This document shows, in pieces, positions 59,950 to 64,000 of a DNA stretch of 64,000 bases. The first letter of the stretch is position 1. Every line of letters begins with the position of its first letter. A program made the translations under genes and the position numbers. The DNA is from Lithodes maja (Eukaryota; Arthropoda; Malacostraca; Decapoda; Lithodidae). The DNA is taken from the NCBI GenBank assembly GCA_037953745.1, contig JBAKBP010001607.1, forward strand, positions 124,001-188,000. Reading direction: 5' to 3'. The notes beneath the pieces were generated by a model. The model made no database searches and was not told the DNA's origin. It saw nothing but the letters and a program-made list of their open reading frames with translations.

Positions 59950-60830
59950 TGCCTGAGCACCAGGGTGCTGCTGTCCTAGGCCTTGTTCAGGTCATACCCC
60001 TCTGTTTTCGCCGAACACCCAGGTCTCACTACTCAGGTAACGCACGACGTGGACGTCGGTGATAATGTGCCCTTCAAGTCAGTGCCCTACCGTGTGCCCC
60101 CGGTAAAGTTGCCAGTTTTACGGGAGGAGTTAAAGTACATGGTTGAGAGAGGGATGATCACTGAAGGTTATGTGAAGTGGACATCACCCGTCACGTTGCA
60201 GCCAAAACCTGACGGCAAGGTGCGGTTCTGCATAGATTTTCGTAGGCTAAATGGCTTGACCACTACCAACCCTTACCCTTTTGCCTCGAGTTGACGACAG
60301 CGTGGACAAGATAGGGAATGCAAAGTACCTTACTAAAATTGATCTTGTAAAAGGCTACTGGCAAGTACCCCTGTCGGACCGAGCTAAGCAAGTTTGTGGT
60401 TTTGTGGTAGATGGCAAGACCTACCAATGTAACGTAATGCCTTATGGGCTTAAGAACGCACCTGCCACGTTTCAGAACCTGATGAACGATATTTGTGACG
60501 AAATCCCCTAACTGCACGGTCTACCTTGATGACGTGATAGTGTATGATGACAATTTTGAAAATTACCTAAGGCACTTAGAGACCCTGTTTGGGAAGTTGC
60601 ACGATGCTGGGCTGGTGGTGAACCTGAGGAAGTGCGAGTTTGTAAAGGCTACTGTGCAGTATCTTGGCTTCGTGGTCGGGTTAGGCCGGGTGTGCCCCCC
60701 CCTGAGCAAGATACAGGCTATCAATATGTTTCCCAGGCCCACCACTAAGCGCCAGGTCATGCGGTTCCTAGGTATGATAGGCTATTATAGGCGCTTCATC
60801 CGGGATACTCTACTGTCTTAGCACCGTTAA
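59950..60830 (+). pseudogene. Element G reverse transcriptase, broken
   Basis: Blocks are SYPSVFAEHPGLTTQVTHDV, PVLREELKYMVERGMI, WTSPVTLQPKPDGKVRFCIDFRRLN, YLTKIDLVKGYWQVPL, MPYGLKNAPATFQNLMND, the active site VYLDDVIVYDD (TyrLeuAspAsp at 60522-60533), VQYLGFVVG and RFLGMIGYYRRFI. Frame changes occur near 60285, 60505 and 60815. Unlike element H, the active-site Asp pair is intact. Confidence 0.87.
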
Positions 60831-61334
60831 CTGATCTACTGTCGAAGTCAGTGAAGTTCTGTTGGGCTGCGGAGTGTCAGAGGGCTTTCGACCTAGTCAA
60901 GCACCTGCTGTGTACACATCCGATTTTGAGAGCCCCAGACTTCTCCAGGAGTTTTCAGCTGGCGACTGATGCCAGCGGTGTGGGTGCCGGGGCAGTGTTA
61001 CTGCAGACTGATTCCGAGGGCATGGAACACCCAGTGAGCTTCTTTTCTCGCAAGTTTAATTCGGCACAAAGGAATTACTCGACTATAGAGAAGGAGCTTC
61101 TTGCTATCGTTTTGTCGCTCAAACATTTCGAAGTTTATGTTCCAGCCTACGGCCCGGTAGTGACGATTTATACGGACCATCATCCCTGAAATTCTAAATC
61201 AGTTTCACAATCGGAATATGCGGTTGACCAGGTGGTCCCTAATGCTCCAAGAGTATAATCTCAACATTCAGCATATTGCCGGGAGTGAGAACGTGATAGC
61301 AGATTGTCTATCAAGGGTTGATGATCCAGGATAG
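60831..61334 (+). pseudogene. Element G RNase H, broken
   Basis: Motifs are FQLATDASGVGAGAVLLQ, FFSRKFNSAQRNYSTIEKELLAIV and IYTDHHP, then a frame change at about 61185 and RNMRLTRWSLMLQEYNLNI and ENVIADCLSRVDD to the TAG at 61332-61334. This is the usual Ty3-type RNase H end of Pol, which confirms that integrase does not follow RT. Confidence 0.87.
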
Positions 61335-61616
61335 TCGTGGCACGGTGTGTGGGTTGAGCAGGAGTAAAATTAGGCTATCATAACGCCGTCCAAAAAGATT
61401 ATAAAACAATAAAATAAACGAGAATTTTTTTTTTTAGTTTTGTAAGTCTTTATTGTTGTAGCATGATGCATGCGATATTGTGTTGTATGTATAATTCACA
61501 CTTCAGTTGTTGTGCACCTTTTGCAATTAGTGGCAGCTAAGGGTAGCAGGTCGGTTGGTTGCCTGTCAGATTTTGATAATGCTTCTAAGGTCGATTATCT
61601 AAAATCTTGGGGGGGC
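61335..61616 (+). other. Element G 3' leader with polypurine tract
   Basis: No ORF is seen. A T-run lies at 61426-61434. The polypurine tract CTTGGGGGGGC (61606-61616) directly precedes the LTR. Confidence 0.7.
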
Positions 61617-63427
61617 TGTGACGCACCCAGTGCGGGGCAACGCAACCTGATTGTACTCCTTGGTACTCCACTGTACCGCCACTGTGTGGTACCGCTGTAC
61701 CGTGCTGGCTGCTTATATTGAGTGTGACAACGTATAACTATGTTCTTTGTATCTCTGCAAAGGTCTCGTCATGTGCTAACCAGTGGTGGGTTTTGTTTTA
61801 AGCCATGTCGAGACCTTCCATTTAATATGTAGTATCAATAGAGAAGTTGATAGATAAGACAATGGGAGTTCAGAGAGAGAGAGCGAGTTAGTTTTCAGAG
61901 CGAGAGGGTAGCAACGCGCCACGCTGCCGGAGTGGTGGTTGCCAGACGTATGGGACCGGTTGGCAGCCCTTGCGTTTATAGCTAGGTGCGACAGGGTTGG
62001 TAGTCCATGCCGCCTGCCTATGCTGCCTGGGTTGCCCATGTTGTCGTACTGCACATTGCCTGAGGCTCGCTGTGTGTTCCATGATCAGGTTGCCTAGAAC
62101 CTTTGAGATTCTAACATCCCTTGCCCTCTCTCCCAATTTCTCGCGGTTGCACTCTTTCTCTCTGACGACATTACTCTCATTTCATTCTTCTCTCTATTTA
62201 AATGCATAACCTTCCCTTGAGGTCCTAAAGGAGTTTCAGCACTCACCTCTCGTATTACTCTTAGGACAAGCATATATTTACATGTAGTAGATTTAAGGGG
62301 TTAATGTGAACAGCGATCTTCTTGATGAGGATAGTTGGTGAACGTTCTACATGTTCACGAGTTATATGCCCAGCTCATCATCCAATTTGTGACTAGACTA
62401 GTGCCATGTGTAAGAGCCCGACCATGCCCAGGAGTTGTCTGTAGAGGGGGCGAGGACTTAGCCTTGATTTGCCTACCGAGCCAGGAGCGAGTGCAGTACC
62501 AGAGACTACAGCTCGCTCGTAGTGCCGGTATAGTAGAGTAACGTAATTTATCTGTCCTTGTGTTCTCTGCAGTCTTTTCCTGGGTTCTCGCTTTCGGTGC
62601 TGGGACTCGTTGTTCCTGTGACTTGGCCTGCTAGCTAGAACACATGGGGATGATGAGTGGGTGATATCTTTATTTTACTATGCATTGCAGCTCTCTTTAA
62701 GTTTATGTATATAACACTTTACAATACACATTACTCACACACAAGACAACACTATTAATACTTTCATGTATCAATTAACTGCACTGTCGTTTTGCTGCTG
62801 TGTCCGGAGTCTATTGCGTAGGGCGCATACGGACTCAGAGGGGAGACAGAGTGAGAGAAGCGAAGTAGCCTATGCGGTAGTAGGCTACCGCGCAGTACTG
62901 TTGCCTGCAAACCTTTTAGTTATTCCAAGTATAGATTCATTATTATAATAAGTGACTACTATTTATGTTCCTTCCATGTGTATTATTAGGTATCTACTGG
63001 ATCATGAACATCTTGTATGCTACATGCTAGTGCATGTTAGTAGGGGACAGTTATTCTAGTGCACGCGCTTTCAAGTAGGCGTGTACATTTGTCATTTAGC
63101 ATTTCACTGTCATACCTTTAGCCTGCTTCTATTCTACATTATTAGAGGCTTACTATTAACGTAGTTTCTTGAGTATTGCATTTCTTTAGTAATAACGTAA
63201 CCTATAAATGTCTGAGGGAGTTTAGCCTCATAGCCTACCCCTGTTGTACACTTTCGCTGAGTTAAGGTACCTCGTTACCATAGACGATAACTCTGTAGGG
63301 CGTTGGTGCTTTTGTTGTCTGGAGCATATAGTATTTGGGACTGGAATCGAGCGTGTCGTTGTCACATAAGCCATTTCTGTCCTACGATCAAGAATCCCGA
63401 ATATGTATTGCCGATCCAGCCGTAACA
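61617..63427 (+). repeat. 3' LTR of element G (1811 bp)
   Basis: It begins TGTGACGCACCCAGTGC after the polypurine tract and ends CCGTAACA. Its last 947 bases match 55008-55955. It contains no credible ORF. Confidence 0.88.
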
Positions 63428-63850
63428 ATATACTTGCACTAGCTCGAGCCGATGTGGGAAACCAGCGGTTACAAGTTCTAACCACTAACAGAGCTCGCAG
63501 CATGGTAAGGACCTCTCTCCACCAACCCCCGCGAGGCAGCCAGCCGTGACGTCATCGAGCGGGACAAAAAACACTGCGCGCCTCCTCTCACTCCGTTCTA
63601 CTCTTTCTCTCTCTCTCTCCCAGATCCTATCATTACTAGTTAATGACAAAACATATACTTTACATTAAATATATAAAGCCTTGACATGGGCGAAAACAAA
63701 GAGCCTTTCTGGACTGCCCATGACACAAGCTTTCATATGAAATAAAGCACACTCTAATACATAAACTGTAGCCCCATCCACTGCCCTGGCGATCCTAGTG
63801 CGTCACTGTAGGACAAGCCATGCGGTTCTAACGGAGTGGTCAACGTCACA
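63428..63850. other. Unassigned sequence
   Basis: About 420 bases between the LTR and the RTE fragment. A CT-rich tract occurs at about 63598-63622. No ORF or repeat shared with the rest of the window is seen. It may be the original flank of element G. Confidence 0.5.
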
Positions 63851-64000
63851 GAACAACTTGAGATGGTTCGGCCATATGGAACGTATGGAAAGCGAGAGAA
63901 TGACTGAGAGGGTGTACGAGAGCGAGGTGGAGGGACAGAGAGGGAGAGGTAGACTGAAAGAGAGTTGGAAGGATGGAGTGAGGAAGTATATGAACGAAGG
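63851..64000 (+). mobile_element. RTE-like LINE fragment, runs off window
   Basis: It matches 27512-27661 at high identity, encoding NNLRWFGHMERMESERMTERVYESE. The 5' end is abrupt, which fits a 5'-truncated insertion of the same family as 11948-27781. The 3' end lies beyond the window. Confidence 0.88.

Larger units (their letters stand above)
55008..63427 (+). mobile_element. Gmr1-like LTR retrotransposon G, decayed
   Basis: The 3' LTR is complete (61617-63427). The 5' LTR keeps only its last 948 bases because element H abuts it at 55008. Internal order is gag, zinc knuckle, protease, integrase, RT, RNase H, polypurine tract, again with integrase before RT. Many frameshifts and stops break pol, while gag is open. 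The two LTRs differ at roughly a dozen positions over the shared 948 bases (counted by eye). No env-like ORF is seen between RNase H and the 3' LTR. Confidence 0.88.

Noticed and set aside
44362..63427. Endogenous retrovirus with envelope
   Set aside because: In both H and G the space between RNase H and the 3' LTR is about 80-280 bases and contains no ORF, so these are LTR retrotransposons without env.
1..64000. Host protein-coding genes
   Set aside because: Every frame longer than about 150 codons on either strand is explained by a transposon protein or by the antisense of one; the remaining frames are short and low in complexity.

Overview
The window is a eukaryotic, almost certainly arthropod, intergenic region made nearly entirely of nested transposable elements; I found no host gene. 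A decapod crustacean is my best guess, and it is an inference. DIRS1-like tyrosine-recombinase retrotransposons are known to be common in Decapoda, and a (TTAGG)n array, the arthropod telomere unit, lies inside the window. One 200-N assembly gap sits at 6457-6656.

Layout. 1-2990 is a truncated DIRS copy (DIRS-1 family, copy A). 3052-6456 is a Ty3/Gypsy element with LTR, gag, protease and RT, cut by the gap. 6657-10437 is a minus-strand 5' part of a second DIRS family (DIRS-2, copy C), holding a 481-bp piggyBac-type MITE at a TTAA. 10445-11775 is a foldback structure with a tRNA-like segment and the (TTAGG)n array. 11948-27781 is an RTE-like LINE with 13-bp target duplications, split by a complete-length DIRS-1 element (copy B, 14025-26651). 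Copy B has inverted terminal repeats and an internal complementary region, and itself carries a 3.7-kb piggyBac and a poly(A) insertion. 27957-28603 is a further DIRS fragment.

28638-42245 is DIRS-2 copy D, interrupted by a 5'-truncated LINE. Inside that LINE sit a piggyBac with an intact transposase (35226-39431) and a MITE (39436-39916) sharing one TTAA. 42250-44361 is a deletion derivative of the same piggyBac. 44362-55007 is a minus-strand LTR retrotransposon whose 1108-aa polyprotein runs protease, integrase, RT, RNase H. Its left LTR was invaded by a CR1-like LINE with an intact 940-aa ORF. 55008-63427 is a second, decayed LTR retrotransposon with the same unusual integrase-before-RT order. 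63851-64000 is another RTE-like fragment running off the window.

How it fits together. The nesting gives a relative history: RTE LINE, then DIRS-1 B, then piggyBac B; and DIRS-2 D, then LINE, then piggyBac/MITE. The two integrase-first elements match the Gmr1 type of Ty3/Gypsy, and their Gag proteins look SCAN/capsid-like. Only a few ORFs are intact: the 35226-39431 transposase, the CR1-like ORF, the DIRS-1 B recombinase, and the Gmr1-like pol, which carries substitutions at two catalytic motifs. All family assignments come from motifs and copy-to-copy comparison by eye; no database search was run.
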